A stretch of DNA of 64,000 bases from Rhizobium sp. WYJ-E13 (GTDB lineage Bacteria; Pseudomonadota; Alphaproteobacteria; Rhizobiales; Rhizobiaceae). The translations under genes and the position numbers were made by a program. The notes under the pieces were generated by a model. That model saw only the letters and a list, made by a program, of their open reading frames with translations, had not been told where the DNA came from and did not search any database. Each line of letters begins with the position of its first letter. The first letter of the stretch is position 1. Of the stretch, positions 34,378 to 43,547 are shown one piece after another. The stretch is taken from NCBI RefSeq assembly GCF_018987265.1, contig NZ_CP076854.1, positions 1,364,001 to 1,428,000 on the forward strand, in the 5' to 3' direction.

Positions 34378-35709
34378 CTACTCGCGCTGTTCCAGCGCCC
34401 TGCTGAAGGCGAGAGCCGCCAGCGTGCAGATCGCTCCTGAGAGCAGGTAGTAGCCGACGAAGGTCAGGCCGAACTGGCTCGACAGGCTGAGCGCCACCAG
34501 CGGTGCGAAGCCGGCGCCGACCAGCCAGGCAAGGTCGGAGGTGAAGGCCGCACCGGTGTAGCGGTAGCCGCGGCCAAAACGCGACGAGATCGAGCCGGTT
34601 GCCTGCCCGAAGGAAAGCCCGAGCACGCCGAAGCCGATGATGACGAAAGCGTCATGACCGCTGTTGCCGGCGCCAATCAGGAACGGGCCAACGAAACTGA
34701 AGATCGCAATCAGCACGGCGCAGATCGCAAGTTGCTTACGCCGGCCGATGCGGTCGGCGATCATGCCAGAGGCAATGATGGCAACGATGCCGACCATGGC
34801 GCCGATGACCTGCACCACCATGAAGGCGCCGATCGGCTGGTTGCCGTAAAGGTTCATCCAGCCGAGCGGAAAGATGGTGACGAGGTGGAACATGGCAAAG
34901 CTTGCAAGCGGCACGAAGGCGCCGATCAGGATATCGCGGCCGTGGATGCGCAGCACCTCGAGGATTGGGGCTGCTTCAAGCTCATGTTGCTCCAAGAGCG
35001 TGCCGAAATCCTTGGTCATGACAAGCCGAAGACGGGCAAAGAGGGCGACGACGTTGATCGCAAAGGCGACGAAGAACGGATAACGCCAGCCCCATGAGAG
35101 GAAGTCTTCCGGGGAAAGATTGGCGACGAAGTAACCGAACAGGATGCTCGCCAGCGCAAAGCCGATCGGTGCGCCGAGCTGCGGGATCATCGCATACCAG
35201 CCGCGGTGATTCGGCGGCGCATTGAGAGCAAGCAGCGAGGCAAGGCCATCCCATGCGCCGCCAAGGGCAAAGCCCTGGCCAAGGCGAAAGAGGGCCAGCA
35301 GCGCAATCGACCAGTAGCCGATCTCGTCATAACCCGGCAGGAAGGCGATTGATGCTGTCGAACCACCGAGCAGGAAGAGCGCGATGGTGAGCTTCGTGCC
35401 GCGCCCGTACAGACGATCGATCGTCATGAAAACGACCGAGCCGACAGGGCGGGCAAGGAAGGCGAGCGAGAAGATAGCAAAGGAATAGAGCGTGCCCGTC
35501 AGCCGGTCCGGCGCAAAGGGAAAGACAAGTTGTGGAAAGACGAGTACGGAAGCAAGGCCGTAAACGAAGAAATCAAAAAACTCAGACATGCGACCGATCA
35601 CCACGCCGACCGCGATGCTGCCGGGCGAAACCGGCTTGTCATCGTGAATGCGCCGCGCATCCCGTTCCAGCGATGAAGATGATGGTCCTAAATGTGTGGC
35701 AGTAGCCAT
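34378..35709 (-). CDS. MFS transporter, metabolite:H+ symporter (MHS/ProP-like)
   Basis: 443-residue 12-helix carrier. The opening IGRMSEFFDFFVYGLAS, the loop DRLYGRGTKLT and RLGQGFALGGAWDG are landmarks of the MHS family (ProP, KgtP, ShiA relatives), which import osmolytes or carboxylates with protons. The substrate is not predictable. GGGAGG lies eight bases before the ATG. It is monocistronic, convergent to the cNMP-binding gene and divergent from cyoA. Confidence 0.88.
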   Translation of the reverse strand: MATATHLGPSSSSLERDARRIHDDKPVSPGSIAVGVVIGRMSEFFDFFVYGLASVLVFPQLVFPFAPDRLTGTLYSFAIFSLAFLARPVGSVVFMTIDRLYGRGTKLTIALFLLGGSTASIAFLPGYDEIGYWSIALLALFRLGQGFALGGAWDGLASLLALNAPPNHRGWYAMIPQLGAPIGFALASILFGYFVANLSPEDFLSWGWRYPFFVAFAINVVALFARLRLVMTKDFGTLLEQHELEAAPILEVLRIHGRDILIGAFVPLASFAMFHLVTIFPLGWMNLYGNQPIGAFMVVQVIGAMVGIVAIIASGMIADRIGRRKQLAICAVLIAIFSFVGPFLIGAGNSGHDAFVIIGFGVLGLSFGQATGSISSRFGRGYRYTGAAFTSDLAWLVGAGFAPLVALSLSSQFGLTFVGYYLLSGAICTLAALAFSRALEQRE

Positions 35710-35730
35710 ATGAAACGCCTCCCTCGTTCA

Positions 35731-35752
35731 AGGTGCTTTTTACAAAGCACCT
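35731..35752. promoter_or_regulatory. 9-bp perfect inverted repeat upstream of the MFS gene
   Basis: AGGTGCTTT (35731-35739), a 4-nt loop and AAAGCACCT (35744-35752), 22-43 bases before the MFS start codon. It could be an operator or a hairpin in the 5' leader close to the ribosome-binding site. Confidence 0.4.
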
Positions 35753-36084
35753 CAAGCTGATCTTGTTCCATATTTGCAGCTTATCAAGTCCTTGTTGCGC
35801 AAATAGTTGACGCCGAATTCTCAAAAATCGATGCGATGGAAAAATCGCGTGATACCTATCCCGACCTATTCCAGAGTTTTATTGGGCAAAGTCCTGTATT
35901 TCGGATATACAAAAATCAGCGTCGGCAAAATTCCTTCTCGTTTCCATCAGGATTTCGCGGCGTTGTGGAGGCTGACTTCTCCTGCGGTGCAAAATGCATG
36001 TTGCACTGCGACCAAAGACCTCATATCGCTGCTCGTGCCAGTGCTTTAGTCGGCAATCGAACGAAACAAAAAGAGCTTAGAGAC
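35753..36084. other. Divergent promoter region, MFS / cyoA
   Basis: About 330 bases before cyoA with no supported gene. AT content is higher than in the flanking genes, as expected for promoters. In the cyoA frame it is open for 83 codons, but the translation there is not CyoA-like and lacks a signal peptide. Confidence 0.5.
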
Positions 36085-37245
36085 GTGCAAAAACTGCCAA
36101 AGTTTTCCCGCCTTCTATTAGTCTTGCCGCTGTTTTTTTTGGCAGGATGCAATTTGGTGGTCATGTCGCCTTCGGGCGATATTGCCACCCAGCAGCGCGA
36201 CCTCATCATCGTCTCCACGGTGCTGATGCTGCTGATCATCATTCCGGTGATCTTCCTCACGCTGCTTTTCGCCTGGCGCTACCGGCGCTCCAACACGACC
36301 GCGAACTACGCGCCCGAATGGCACCATTCGACCCGCCTCGAAATCGTGATCTGGGCAGCACCGCTCGCCATCATTATTGCGCTTGGCGCCGTCACCTGGA
36401 TTTCCACGCACAAGCTCGATCCCTACCGCCCGCTCGACCGTATCGATGCGGACCGTGCCATTCCGGCAGATACCAAGTCGCTGACCGTCGAGGTCGTGGC
36501 GCTCGACTGGAAATGGCTGTTCTTCTATCCCGACCTCGGCATTGCGACGGTCAATGAGCTCGCAGCTCCCGTCGACGTACCGATCGACTTCAAGATCACC
36601 GCCTCCTCGGTGATGAACTCCTTCTTCATTCCTGCCCTTGCCGGGCAGATCTACGCCATGCCCGGCATGCAGACGAGACTGCACGCCGTCATCAACAAGG
36701 AAGGCGAATATGACGGCTTCTCCGCAAATTACAGCGGTGAGGGCTTCTCGCACATGCGCTTCAAGTTCCACGGCCTGAACCAGGAGGGCTTCGACGCCTG
36801 GGTGGCGCAGGTCAAGCAGCAGGGCACGATGCTCAACCGCGACGCCTATCTGAAGCTCGAAAAGCCGAGCGAGAAGGAGCCGGTGCGATACTATGCCCGC
36901 GCCGATGCCGATCTCTACGATGCGATCCTCAACATGTGCGCCACGCCGGGCAAGATGTGCGCGAGCGAGATGATGCACATCGACATGATGGGCGGCGGCG
37001 GCAAGGAAAGCGAAGAAAACCGCGAAAAGCTGACCTACGACAACCGCCATGCGGACGAAGGCATTGTCGCACCTGCAGCGACCGTGCCCGCAACGGGCGC
37101 TCCCGCACGCAGCGAGCCTGCCGAAAGCACCGATGGCAGCAGCATGCAGAACATGCCCGGAATGGACATGCAGCATGATGGCCATTCCATGCCCGGCAAT
37201 AGCAATGGCGGCGATCCGGCGCCGGCGCAGCTCAACAACAATTAA
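36085..37245 (+). CDS. cyoA: Cytochrome bo3 ubiquinol oxidase subunit II CyoA
   Basis: 386-residue lipoprotein subunit II of the quinol oxidase. The signal peptide ends in the lipobox LAGC (Cys22), two membrane helices follow, and the cupredoxin domain lacks the Cu-A ligands, as in quinol oxidases. WKWLFFYPDLGIATVNEL and SVMNSFFIPALAGQIYAMPGM are typical. GTG at 36085 is the start because it places the lipobox correctly. The C-terminal tail after about residue 300 is unusual: Met/His-rich runs MMHIDMMGGGG and MQNMPGMDMQHDGHSMPG, which resemble copper-binding sequences. Confidence 0.95.
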   Translation: MQKLPKFSRLLLVLPLFFLAGCNLVVMSPSGDIATQQRDLIIVSTVLMLLIIIPVIFLTLLFAWRYRRSNTTANYAPEWHHSTRLEIVIWAAPLAIIIALGAVTWISTHKLDPYRPLDRIDADRAIPADTKSLTVEVVALDWKWLFFYPDLGIATVNELAAPVDVPIDFKITASSVMNSFFIPALAGQIYAMPGMQTRLHAVINKEGEYDGFSANYSGEGFSHMRFKFHGLNQEGFDAWVAQVKQQGTMLNRDAYLKLEKPSEKEPVRYYARADADLYDAILNMCATPGKMCASEMMHIDMMGGGGKESEENREKLTYDNRHADEGIVAPAATVPATGAPARSEPAESTDGSSMQNMPGMDMQHDGHSMPGNSNGGDPAPAQLNNN

Positions 37246-37287
37246 CCTGGCGCTTTGCGTCGCAAGACATAATGAACGGGTTGTTCC

Positions 37288-39291
37288 ATGTTTTCCAATC
37301 CTGACCTCCTGAAGTTCATCTTCGGCCGGTTGACCCTCGACGCGATCCCGTATCACGAGCCGATCCTGGTCGTGACCTTCATCGGCGTCGTCATCGGCGC
37401 CATCGCGGTGCTGGGTATCATCACCTATTTCAAGTTCTGGGGTTCGCTCTGGAACGACTGGATCTGCAGCGTCGATCACAAGAAGATCGGCATCATGTAC
37501 GTCATCCTCGCCGTCATCATGCTGTTGCGCGGCTTTTCGGATGCCATCCTGATGCGCGTACAGCAGGCGGTTGCCTTCAACGGCATTGAAGGCCCCCTGC
37601 CACCGCATCACTACGACCAGATCTTCACCGCCCACGGCGTCATCATGATCTTCTTCGTGGCGATGCCCTTCGTCACCGGCCTCATGAACTTCGTGGTGCC
37701 GCTGCAGATCGGTGCGCGCGACGTCTCCTTCCCGTTCCTCAACAACTTCTCATTCTGGATGACGACGGCAGGCGCCATCATCATCATGATCTCGCTCTTC
37801 ATCGGCGAATTTGCACAGACCGGCTGGCTCGCCTATCCGCCGCTCTCGGGTGCCGCCTATAGTCCAGGCGTCGGCGTCGACTATTATATCTGGGGCCTGC
37901 AGGTCGCCGGTGTCGGAACGACGCTGTCAGGCATCAACCTGATCGCGACCATCGTCAAGATGCGCGCGCCGGGCATGACCTTCATGAAAATGCCGGTCTT
38001 CACCTGGACGGCGCTCTGCACCAACATCCTGATCGTCGCTTCCTTCCCGATCCTGACCGCGACGCTCGCCCTCCTGTCGCTCGATCGTTATGCCGGAACG
38101 AACTTCTTCACGAACGACCTCGGCGGCAATCCGATGATGTACATCAACCTCATCTGGATCTGGGGCCACCCGGAAGTCTATATCCTCGTTCTGCCGGCCT
38201 TTGGCATCTTCTCGGAAGTGGTCGCGACCTTCTCCGGCAAGCGCCTCTTCGGCTACGCCTCGATGGTCTACGCCACCTGCGTGATCATGATCCTCTCCTA
38301 TCTCGTGTGGCTGCATCACTTCTTCACGATGGGTTCGGGCGCTTCCGTCAATTCCTTCTTCGGCATCACCACGATGATCATCTCCATCCCGACGGGGGCG
38401 AAGATGTTCAACTGGCTCTTCACCATGTATCGCGGCCGCATCCGCTACGAGGTGCCGATGCTGTGGACGGTCGGCTTCATGGTGACTTTCGTCATCGGCG
38501 GCATGACCGGGGTCATGCTTGCCGTCCCCCCGGCCGACTTCGTCCTCCACAACTCGCTGTTTCTGATCGCGCACTTCCATAACGTGATCATCGGCGGCGT
38601 TCTGTTCGGCATGTTCGCCGGTGTGAACTACTGGTTTCCAAAGGCCTTCGGCTTCAAGCTCGACCCCTTCTGGGGCAAGATGAGCTTCTGGTTCTGGCAG
38701 ATCGGCTTCTGGTTCGCCTTCATGCCGCTCTACGTGCTCGGCCTGATGGGCGTCACCCGCCGCATGAGCCAGTTCGACGATCCGTCGCTGCAGATCTGGT
38801 TCATCATCGCCGCCTTCGGCGTCGGCCTGATTGCGCTCGGCATTGCGTCCTTCCTGATCCAGATCGTCGTCTCCTTCAGGAAGCGCGAAGAGCTGCGCGA
38901 CGACAGCGGCGACCCGTGGGACGGTCGTACGCTGGAATGGTCGACTTCCTCGCCGCCGCCGGACTACAATTTCGCCTTCACGCCGGTCGTGCATGATCAC
39001 GACAGCTGGTACGACATGAAGAACCGCGGCTATGAGCGTCCGCTCGGCGGCTTCAAGCCTATCCACATGCCGAAGAATACCGGCACCGGCGCGATTCTGT
39101 CCGCCATCAGCGTGGCGCTCGCCTTCGGCCTGATCTGGTACATGTGGTGGCTGGTGGTCGTCTCGGCCGTCGCCATGCTCATCGTCGCGATCGGCCATAC
39201 GTTCAACTACAAGCGTGACTTCTACATCCCTGCGGATGAAGTCATCGAAACGGAAGGCAAGCGCACCAAGCTGCTTGCCGAGCAGGTGTAA
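37288..39291 (+). CDS. cyoB: Cytochrome bo3 ubiquinol oxidase subunit I CyoB
   Basis: 667-residue haem-copper oxidase subunit I. The active-site element [15 protein letters not shown] carries the His-Tyr crosslink pair, [11 protein letters not shown] gives the two Cu-B His ligands, and HFHNVIIGG holds the haem ligand His. [14 protein letters not shown] contains the low-spin haem His. About 15 membrane helices including the Cyo-specific extra ones at both ends. It reduces O2 to water and pumps protons using ubiquinol. Co-transcribed with cyoA (42-base gap) and cyoC (6-base gap). Confidence 0.97.
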   Translation: MFSNPDLLKFIFGRLTLDAIPYHEPILVVTFIGVVIGAIAVLGIITYFKFWGSLWNDWICSVDHKKIGIMYVILAVIMLLRGFSDAILMRVQQAVAFNGIEGPLPPHHYDQIFTAHGVIMIFFVAMPFVTGLMNFVVPLQIGARDVSFPFLNNFSFWMTTAGAIIIMISLFIGEFAQTGWLAYPPLSGAAYSPGVGVDYYIWGLQVAGVGTTLSGINLIATIVKMRAPGMTFMKMPVFTWTALCTNILIVASFPILTATLALLSLDRYAGTNFFTNDLGGNPMMYINLIWIWGHPEVYILVLPAFGIFSEVVATFSGKRLFGYASMVYATCVIMILSYLVWLHHFFTMGSGASVNSFFGITTMIISIPTGAKMFNWLFTMYRGRIRYEVPMLWTVGFMVTFVIGGMTGVMLAVPPADFVLHNSLFLIAHFHNVIIGGVLFGMFAGVNYWFPKAFGFKLDPFWGKMSFWFWQIGFWFAFMPLYVLGLMGVTRRMSQFDDPSLQIWFIIAAFGVGLIALGIASFLIQIVVSFRKREELRDDSGDPWDGRTLEWSTSSPPPDYNFAFTPVVHDHDSWYDMKNRGYERPLGGFKPIHMPKNTGTGAILSAISVALAFGLIWYMWWLVVVSAVAMLIVAIGHTFNYKRDFYIPADEVIETEGKRTKLLAEQV

Positions 39292-39297
39292 GAGACC

Positions 39298-39918
39298 ATG
39301 AGCGATCACACTATCGACACGGCCGAAAGGCCTGAATTCTACCTCACGGAAGACCATCATCCGGAGAACAGCACCAATCTGGGCTTCTGGCTCTATCTGA
39401 TGAGCGACTGCCTGATCTTCTCGGTGCTGTTTGCCACCCATGCCGTGCTCGGCCGCAGCTATGCGGCCGGCCCGTCGCCGGCCGATCTCTTCGATCTGAG
39501 GCTGGTCGCCATCAACACGTCGATGCTGCTTCTCTCCTCCATCACCTACGGGTTTGCGATGCTGCAGATGGAGCGCAACGCAAAGGCGGAAACGCTGTTT
39601 TGGCTGGCCGTGACCGGCCTCTTCGGCGCAGTCTTCATCGGCCTCGAACTCTATGAGTTCGTGAACCTCATCCATGAGGGCGCAGGACCGCAGCGCAGTG
39701 CCTTCCTGTCGTCCTTCTTTACGCTGGTCGGCACACACGGTCTGCACGTCACCTTCGGCATCATCTGGCTGGTCACGTTGATGGTGCAGGTATCCATGCA
39801 CGGTCTGATCGAAGCCAACCGCCGGCGTCTGATGTGCCTTTCGATGTTCTGGCACTTCCTCGACGTCGTCTGGATCGGCGTCTTTTCCTTTGTCTATCTG
39901 ATGGGAGTTCTTGGATGA
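39298..39918 (+). CDS. cyoC: Cytochrome bo3 ubiquinol oxidase subunit III CyoC
   Basis: 206-residue five-helix subunit [26 protein letters not shown] and [14 protein letters not shown] are the family landmarks. The start lies 6 bases after the cyoB stop and the stop overlaps the cyoD ATG (ATGA). Length equals that of E. coli CyoC. Confidence 0.96.
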   Translation: MSDHTIDTAERPEFYLTEDHHPENSTNLGFWLYLMSDCLIFSVLFATHAVLGRSYAAGPSPADLFDLRLVAINTSMLLLSSITYGFAMLQMERNAKAETLFWLAVTGLFGAVFIGLELYEFVNLIHEGAGPQRSAFLSSFFTLVGTHGLHVTFGIIWLVTLMVQVSMHGLIEANRRRLMCLSMFWHFLDVVWIGVFSFVYLMGVLG

Positions 39919-40316
39919 GTTCGCAAGCACCGGCACATGAGGATGCCCACGAGGCTCACCACGGCCATAGTCACGGGCATCAGGCCGGTCACGGCACATT
40001 CAAGAGCTACGTGACGGGCTTCATTCTCTCCGTCATCCTGACTGCCATCCCCTTCTGGCTAGTCATGGGAGAGGTCTTCGAAAATCATGTTGTGACGGCG
40101 ATCTTCGTGATGGTGTTCGCCGCCGTGCAGATCGTCGTTCACATGATCTTCTTCCTGCACATGAATACGAAGTCGGAAGGCGGCTGGACGATCATGGCGC
40201 TGATCTTCACGATCATCATCGTCGCGATCGCGCTGTCGGGTTCGCTCTGGGTCATGTATCACCTGAATACGAACATGATGCCGATGAGCCCAGAAATGAT
40301 GAAGAACATGCCGTAA
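39915..40316 (+). CDS. cyoD: Cytochrome bo3 ubiquinol oxidase subunit IV CyoD
   Basis: 133-residue three-helix subunit IV. The core [18 protein letters not shown] and [14 protein letters not shown] is typical. The N-terminal cytoplasmic arm is His-rich ([21 protein letters not shown]), longer than in E. coli. It begins inside the cyoC stop codon (ATGA). Last catalytic-complex gene of the operon, followed by SURF1. Confidence 0.95.
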   Translation: MSSQAPAHEDAHEAHHGHSHGHQAGHGTFKSYVTGFILSVILTAIPFWLVMGEVFENHVVTAIFVMVFAAVQIVVHMIFFLHMNTKSEGGWTIMALIFTIIIVAIALSGSLWVMYHLNTNMMPMSPEMMKNMP

Positions 40317-40327
40317 CGGCTGGGGAA

Positions 40328-40351
40328 ATGGGCGGCGGCAACGCCGCCCAT
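40328..40351 (+). repeat. Perfect hairpin with GCAA tetraloop between cyoD and SURF1
   Basis: ATGGGCGGCG (40328-40337), loop GCAA, CGCCGCCCAT (40342-40351): a perfect 10-bp stem capped by a GNRA tetraloop, 12 bases after the cyoD stop. No T-run follows. It could protect the cyoABCD mRNA from 3' decay or lower SURF1 expression. It also contains an ATG in the SURF1 frame that is probably not used. Confidence 0.55.
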
Positions 40352-40363
40352 TGCGGTTTACTC

Positions 40364-41122
40364 ATGACCGATCTCTCTTCCGACCAACAGGACAGGCCGC
40401 GTTCGGCCGTCACACTTGCGATCCTTGGGCTCGGCCTTCTGGCCCTCATCGCTGCCCTGATCACGCTCGGCACCTGGCAAGTCTATAGGCTCTCCTGGAA
40501 ACTCGATCTGATCGCCCGCGTCGATGCGCGCGTCCACGCCGAACCCGTCGTCCCGCCAGCTCGCGCCGACTGGGGCAAGGTCAATGCCGCCGATGACGAA
40601 TATCGGCGAGTGACGGCAACAGGCGCCTTCGAAAACGACAAGGAAACGCTTGTCACCGCATCGACAGCGCTTGGCGCCGGCTACTGGGTGCTGACGCCGC
40701 TTCGGCTCGCGGATGGCAGCGCGATCCTCATCAATCGCGGCTTCGTGCCGACCGACCGCCGCGACCCGGCTTCACGACCGGAGAGCTGGATTGCCAAACC
40801 CGCAAGCGTCACCGGGCTGATGCGCATGAGCGAGCCGAAAGGCATGCTCTTACGCTCCAACGATCCGGTTGCCGACCGCTGGTATTCGCGCGATGTGCCA
40901 GCCATTGCCGAAAAGCGGGGCATCGCAGATGTCGCGCCGTTTTTCATCGACGCGGACGCGACGCCCAATGCCGGCGGCTTGCCCGTCGGAGGGCTGACGG
41001 TCCTCGACTTCCCGAACAACCATCTTGTCTATGCGATCACCTGGTATGTGCTGGCGATCATGGTGGCGGGGCTGCTCGTCTATATCGTGCGAAACGAGAT
41101 CAGGGTACGCCGGGGAACATGA
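40364..41122 (+). CDS. SURF1 family oxidase assembly protein
   Basis: 252 residues with the SURF1 plan: one helix near each end (LAILGLGLLALIAALITLGTWQVYRL and TWYVLAIMVAGLLVYIV) and the soluble domain between, including ETLVTAS, GYWVLTPLRL and LINRGFVP. It helps assemble the haem-copper centre of the adjacent oxidase. The ATG at 40364 is used; it has no clear ribosome-binding site. An in-frame ATG at 40328 has GGGGA but lies in the hairpin. Confidence 0.88.
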   Translation: MTDLSSDQQDRPRSAVTLAILGLGLLALIAALITLGTWQVYRLSWKLDLIARVDARVHAEPVVPPARADWGKVNAADDEYRRVTATGAFENDKETLVTASTALGAGYWVLTPLRLADGSAILINRGFVPTDRRDPASRPESWIAKPASVTGLMRMSEPKGMLLRSNDPVADRWYSRDVPAIAEKRGIADVAPFFIDADATPNAGGLPVGGLTVLDFPNNHLVYAITWYVLAIMVAGLLVYIVRNEIRVRRGT

Positions 41123-41214
41123 GCGATCACCCTGATCGGGACGGCAGGCTTCTCGACTTTCATCATGAAGGCGAGTCGTCGCCGTCTGTCGTTACCAAGT
41201 CAGTCGAAGCTTAG
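41119..41214 (+). CDS. 31-residue ORF coupled to SURF1, possible remnant
   Basis: The ATG overlaps the SURF1 stop (ATGA), as expected for a translationally coupled gene, but the frame closes after 31 codons. The peptide begins MSDHPDRDGRLLDF and is hydrophilic with no recognised family. It may be a genuine small protein or the beginning of a downstream gene that has been lost; the sequence after the stop is unrelated noncoding DNA and a minus-strand gene. Confidence 0.3.
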   Translation: MSDHPDRDGRLLDFHHEGESSPSVVTKSVEA

Positions 41215-41237
41215 TCCGCTGTTATCTTGGTGTGCCG

Positions 41238-41513
41238 TCACACAGCGTCCCTGACTTGGGCGTTTGCGACGGTGATTGTCTTGCGCATGACTGCGGTAAG
41301 GGCCAGGAAGAACTCTCCCGAATTCAGGAACTTGAGTGCGCTGGATCCCCATGACACGCACAGGAATTGTCTGTTGACCTCAATCCTCGCCGCCTCTCCT
41401 TCAATCAAGGATTGATGTTCATCTTCGGGCAGTTCGGAGATGTCGATCGGCTTGAGATCGACGGCAAGGTTGGTCGCGGTGATCACCTGCTCCATGAACT
41501 TGAAGGTCGCCAT
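41238..41513 (-). CDS. Small hypothetical protein
   Basis: 91 residues, unrecognised. It has no signal peptide or membrane helix and opens MATFKFMEQVITATNLAV; the middle is acidic and the end basic, with a single Cys (FLCVSWGSS). ATG at 41513 is chosen as the start closest to coding-like sequence; an internal ATG at 41495 is possible. It lies just downstream of the hybrid kinase gene on the same strand (31-base gap), so it may be its co-expressed partner. Coding status rests on length and codon pattern. Confidence 0.5.
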   Translation of the reverse strand: MATFKFMEQVITATNLAVDLKPIDISELPEDEHQSLIEGEAARIEVNRQFLCVSWGSSALKFLNSGEFFLALTAVMRKTITVANAQVRDAV

Positions 41514-41544
41514 GGAAGGATGGGAATCAATAGGCCTCTGCGCG

Positions 41545-43470
41545 TCAAGCGATTGCCCGCCCGATCGCTTCGGCAAGCTGGGCTTGTGAAAAGGGTTTGC
41601 CGAGGCGTGGCACGTCAATGATACCGACGCCTTCGGGAATTTCGGCAAAGCCCGTCGCAAGGATGACAGGCATATCTGGCCATTCGGCCCGGATTGCGAG
41701 CAGCAGTTGCGAACCGGTCATGCGTGGCATGGCATGATCGGAAATGACGAGATCGACCTCTTCGTGGCGAAGAATATCGAGCGCATCGGCGCCGGCGGTC
41801 GCCTCGAATACGGTGTGACCGAGATCTTCCAGCATGAGGGCCGTATTCATCAAGACCAGCCCGTCGTCATCGACGGCAAGAATGCGCAGCGGTCGCGAAC
41901 TGATTAAGGTCTCGGGCAAGGATTGTTCAGGCTGTTCGACCACGCATTCGGCTTCCGCGACCGGGAACCACAACTCCGCCGCCGTTCCCTCCCCGAGCCG
42001 GCTTTTCAGAACGAGCCTGCCGCCGGACTGGCCGGCAAGACCCTGCACCATGGAAAGGCCGAGCCCTGTGCCCTTGCCGACACCTTTGGTGGTGAAGAAG
42101 GGCGTAGTGGCCTGCTTCAGCGTCTCTTCGTCCATACCTTCCCCGTCATCGCTGACGACGACACGAACATAATGACCGGGCGGCAGATTGCCGTCCTCCG
42201 ACGCGACCTCTTCTGAAGCGCTGATCCTGATACGGCCACCACCCGACACGGCGTCACGGGCATTGACGACGAGGTTGAGTACGGCCGTCTCGAGCTGGTT
42301 CGGATCGGTGGCGATCGCCGGCAGACTCTCGGGAACTTCGGTTTCAAGCGAGGCGATCGGGCCGAGGGAGCGCGAAACCATGTCCATCATACCGCGCAAG
42401 AGCTCGCAAGCATCAATCGTCTCCACCTGCAACTCCTGACGGCGGGAAAAGGCGAGCATGCGCTGGGTCAATGCCGCGCCGCGCTGGGCGCCGAGCATGG
42501 CATTGTCGACAAGCGGCGACAGAGCGGGGTCCTGCGGCATGCGCTTCTTGAGGATTTCGAGGCTACCCAGCACCGCCATCAGCAAATTGTTGAAGTCGTG
42601 CGCGATACCGCCGGTCAACTGGCCGATCGCTTCCATCTTCTGCGCCTGGAAAAGTTCTTCGCGGGTCCGCTCCAGCGCACGCTGCGTTTCCAGCTTCTCA
42701 GTGATGTCGCGAGTAATCTTGGCAAAACCGATAATCTCGCCAAAATCGTCCCTGATCGCATCGATCACTACACTGGCCCAGAAGCGGGAGCCATCCTTGC
42801 GCTGGCGCCAGCCTTCCTTTTCGAGCCGTCCGTCGCGGCTGGCGATGGCCAGTGCCTGCTGAGGCAATCCGTTAAGGCGATCCTCATCTGTATAGAAAGT
42901 GGAAAAGTGTCGGCCAATGATCTCTTCTGACCTGTAACCCTTGATGCGCTCAGCGCCGGAATTCCAGCTCGTCACGTTGCCTTCGAGATCAAGCATGTAG
43001 ATCGCATAATCGGAGACGCCCTGAACGAGAAGGCGAAACTGCTCTTCGCTGCGCCTCAACGCGTTCTCGGCCTCCTTGCGTTCAGTCAGGTCGCGGGTGA
43101 TCTTGGCAAAACCCATCAACTCGCCGGACGCATGGCGGATCGGATCGATGATGACATGCGCCCAGAAGCGCGTGCCATCCTTGCGCTGGCACCAGCCTTC
43201 CCCCTCGAAGCGTCCTTCCGTCACGGCAATTTTAAGCGCCCTGGCGGGCAGACCGACCTGCCTGTCGACATCGACGTAGAAACAGGAAAAATGCTGGCCG
43301 AGGATTTCGGAAGCGCGATAACCCATGAAACGCTGGGCGCCGGAATTCCAGCTCGCCACAAGACCTTCGGGGCTTAGCATGTAGATCGCATGGTCGGTAA
43401 TCGCATCGACGAGCACCCGGAAACGCCCCTCGTCTTCAAGAGACGTATCATATCGGTTCAAGGCTTCCAT
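41545..43470 (-). CDS. PAS-PAS hybrid histidine kinase with receiver domain
   Basis: 641 residues, cytosolic (no membrane helix). PAS 1 is about 15-130 and PAS 2 about 145-260, nearly duplicate copies (AIYMLSPEG / AIYMLDLEG, EGWCQRKDGTRFWAHV / EGWRQRKDGSRFWASV). HisKA carries His291 in GGIAHDFNNLL. HATPase has NARDAV, DDGEGM and GKGTGLGLSM. A C-terminal receiver (528-641) has Asp533-535 and phospho-acceptor Asp578. GGGGG precedes the ATG. No cognate response regulator is adjacent. The signal is unknown; soluble PAS kinases often sense redox or ligands. Confidence 0.92.
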   Translation of the reverse strand: MEALNRYDTSLEDEGRFRVLVDAITDHAIYMLSPEGLVASWNSGAQRFMGYRASEILGQHFSCFYVDVDRQVGLPARALKIAVTEGRFEGEGWCQRKDGTRFWAHVIIDPIRHASGELMGFAKITRDLTERKEAENALRRSEEQFRLLVQGVSDYAIYMLDLEGNVTSWNSGAERIKGYRSEEIIGRHFSTFYTDEDRLNGLPQQALAIASRDGRLEKEGWRQRKDGSRFWASVVIDAIRDDFGEIIGFAKITRDITEKLETQRALERTREELFQAQKMEAIGQLTGGIAHDFNNLLMAVLGSLEILKKRMPQDPALSPLVDNAMLGAQRGAALTQRMLAFSRRQELQVETIDACELLRGMMDMVSRSLGPIASLETEVPESLPAIATDPNQLETAVLNLVVNARDAVSGGGRIRISASEEVASEDGNLPPGHYVRVVVSDDGEGMDEETLKQATTPFFTTKGVGKGTGLGLSMVQGLAGQSGGRLVLKSRLGEGTAAELWFPVAEAECVVEQPEQSLPETLISSRPLRILAVDDDGLVLMNTALMLEDLGHTVFEATAGADALDILRHEEVDLVISDHAMPRMTGSQLLLAIRAEWPDMPVILATGFAEIPEGVGIIDVPRLGKPFSQAQLAEAIGRAIA

Positions 43471-43547
43471 CGGCCCCCGCTAAACGATTCACCAGCGCAG
43501 TTTAACGCCGGCAGGGGCTTATAGTTCCAGCTGAACGAGGAATTTCC

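Noticed and set aside
35836..36084. In-frame N-terminal extension of CyoA
   Set aside because: The extension would place 83 unrelated residues before the lipoprotein signal; the GTG at 36085 gives a correct lipobox.
36118..39999. Long minus-strand frames (505 and 690 codons) antisense to cyoABC
   Set aside because: The plus strand encodes intact oxidase subunits; the antisense frames are His/Asp/Glu-rich artefacts of GC bias.
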